The position numbers were made by a program, and so were the translations under genes. A stretch of DNA of 64,000 nt from Erythrobacter sp. YT30 (GTDB taxonomy: Bacteria; Pseudomonadota; Alphaproteobacteria; Sphingomonadales; Sphingomonadaceae): assembly GCF_001542875.1 (NCBI RefSeq), contig NZ_LMAF01000002.1:1015501-1079500 (forward strand), given 5' to 3'. How positions within the stretch are numbered: position 1 is the stretch's first letter; each line of letters begins with the position of its first letter. Positions 63,310-64,000 of this stretch are shown here, piece by piece. Under the pieces are notes generated by a model. That model had not been told where the DNA came from. It worked only from the letters and a program-made list of their open reading frames with translations, and did no database searches.

Positions 63310-64000
63310 ATGCTAACGCTCGCAAAGCGTAACATCGCTCAAATATGTGGTGCCATCAGTGCATCCGTATTACTCGCCGCAGCCAATCCCGCCATGGCCA
63401 ATACGAACGCTTCAACAGCAGCCGACGTGACAGAGCCTGTGCGCGAGGCGCAAGCCGAAAAAATTACGAAGGGCGATCAGCGCTTCCGTCAGCTGTTTGC
63501 AAGCTGGCGTTCGCTCGACAAGACGGGGCCTGGCGCACCGGTTGAGCTGCCCGCCGTTGCCATTCCTTCGCGAATGCCAGTGAATTCCGGCCGGATGAGC
63601 AGCGGATACGGCATGCGCAATCATCCTGTTCTCAAGCGCCGCAAGAAACATAACGGCGTCGATATCGCAGCGCCCACGGGCACGCCTGTCTACGCAACCG
63701 CAGATGGCCTTGTTGGCCGCGCGGACTGGTTCTCCAGCTACGGTCTTTATATCAGCATTGATCACGGCGCTGACCTTGAAACGCGTTACGCTCACCTGTC
63801 CCGCCTGGCTGTTGCTGCCGGCGACACGGTGCGCAAAGGCGACATCATTGGTTACGTAGGGTCCACCGGACGTTCGACTGGGCCGCACCTTCATTACGAA
63901 GTGCGCGTAGATGGGCTTGCGGTTAACCCAATTCCCTATATGGTAGAGACCGACGCGCAGGCCCAATTGGCCTCAAACGCACAGCTTGACGGTCGCGGAG
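63310..64000 (+). CDS. M23-family murein endopeptidase, cut by the window end
   Basis: The visible part is 230 residues and runs off the right edge. The ATG at 63310 has AGGA upstream and gives a signal peptide (KRNIAQICGAISASVLLAAA, cleavage near AMA-NTN). The LytM/M23 domain starts at about residue 95: SGYGMRNHPVLKRRKKHNGV with zinc ligands H...D in HNGVDIAAP, VYATADGLVGRADWF, and GPHLHYEVRVDG with the HxH motif. Complete metal ligands suggest an active peptidoglycan cross-link hydrolase in the periplasm. The 179 bases before it hold no supported gene. Confidence 0.93.
   Translation, partial: MLTLAKRNIAQICGAISASVLLAAANPAMANTNASTAADVTEPVREAQAEKITKGDQRFRQLFASWRSLDKTGPGAPVELPAVAIPSRMPVNSGRMSSGYGMRNHPVLKRRKKHNGVDIAAPTGTPVYATADGLVGRADWFSSYGLYISIDHGADLETRYAHLSRLAVAAGDTVRKGDIIGYVGSTGRSTGPHLHYEVRVDGLAVNPIPYMVETDAQAQLASNAQLDGRG

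Noticed and set aside
63251-63316. 21-codon upstream frame overlapping the M23 peptidase start
   Set aside because: GGAA precedes its ATG, but the peptide is Arg-rich with no repeated codons and no associated hairpin; probably chance.

Overview
The window is chromosomal DNA from an alphaproteobacterium, most likely order Sphingomonadales and close to Erythrobacter/Erythrobacteraceae. The reasons are a moderately GC-rich, densely packed genome, a large NAD-dependent glutamate dehydrogenase, a CYP153-type P450, DUF4402 surface proteins, the gene order rpe - heparinase II/III-like - purH, and many secreted amidohydrolase and lipoprotein genes. I saw no rRNA, CRISPR array, insertion sequence, integrase or phage gene. 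There is one tRNA gene, tRNA-Leu(UAA). Both ends cut through genes: a DUF4402 gene on the left and an M23 peptidase gene on the right.

Layout. 1-6.2 kb: three DUF4402 subunit-like genes, a PapD-like chaperone and a very large usher-like protein, which read as one surface-fibre assembly system. 6.2-11.4 kb: LacI regulator, M20 amidohydrolase, a diacylglycerol-kinase-like lipid kinase followed by a Tam41-like nucleotidyltransferase, and a DUF2141 protein. 11.6-20.7 kb: rpe, heparinase-like, purH, a small exported protein with lipoprotein MsrA, a Zur-like Fur protein, dxs and an MlaA-like protein. 20.9-24.6 kb: crotonase, alpha/beta hydrolase, NnrU, a PaaI thioesterase divergent from an HxlR regulator with paired operator-like sites, and an FKBP isomerase. 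24.6-29.6 kb: two secreted amidohydrolases and a POT peptide transporter, divergent from a short GntR regulator. 29.8-37.1 kb: ihfB, a CPA2 antiporter, tRNA-Leu, a tandem PilZ protein, and a cassette of UDP-galactopyranose-mutase-like flavoprotein, GtrA and a GT-C-like membrane protein. 37.1-48.6 kb: Tat/lipoprotein MsrB, CYP153, an ABC-2 exporter, queG, a ferredoxin-reductase-like flavoprotein and NAD-GDH. 48.7-54.7 kb: LLM monooxygenase, TPR protein and hydrolase operon; PhoD phosphatase; a four-gene membrane-protein/XRE module that includes a 58-residue gene. 54.8-64 kb: thrS behind a threonine-codon leader peptide and attenuator-like hairpins, a DUF1223 protein, agmatine deiminase, glnE, bcp, a DUF455 protein and an M23 peptidase.

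The strongest unusual signals are the Thr-rich leader/attenuator in front of thrS, the DUF4402 chaperone-usher cluster, the lipid kinase plus Tam41-like pair (a possible phosphatidate to CDP-diacylglycerol route), the translationally coupled membrane/XRE module, and two well-matched operator pairs (HxlR and GntR). All functions are read from sequence motifs remembered from the families; no database search was run.
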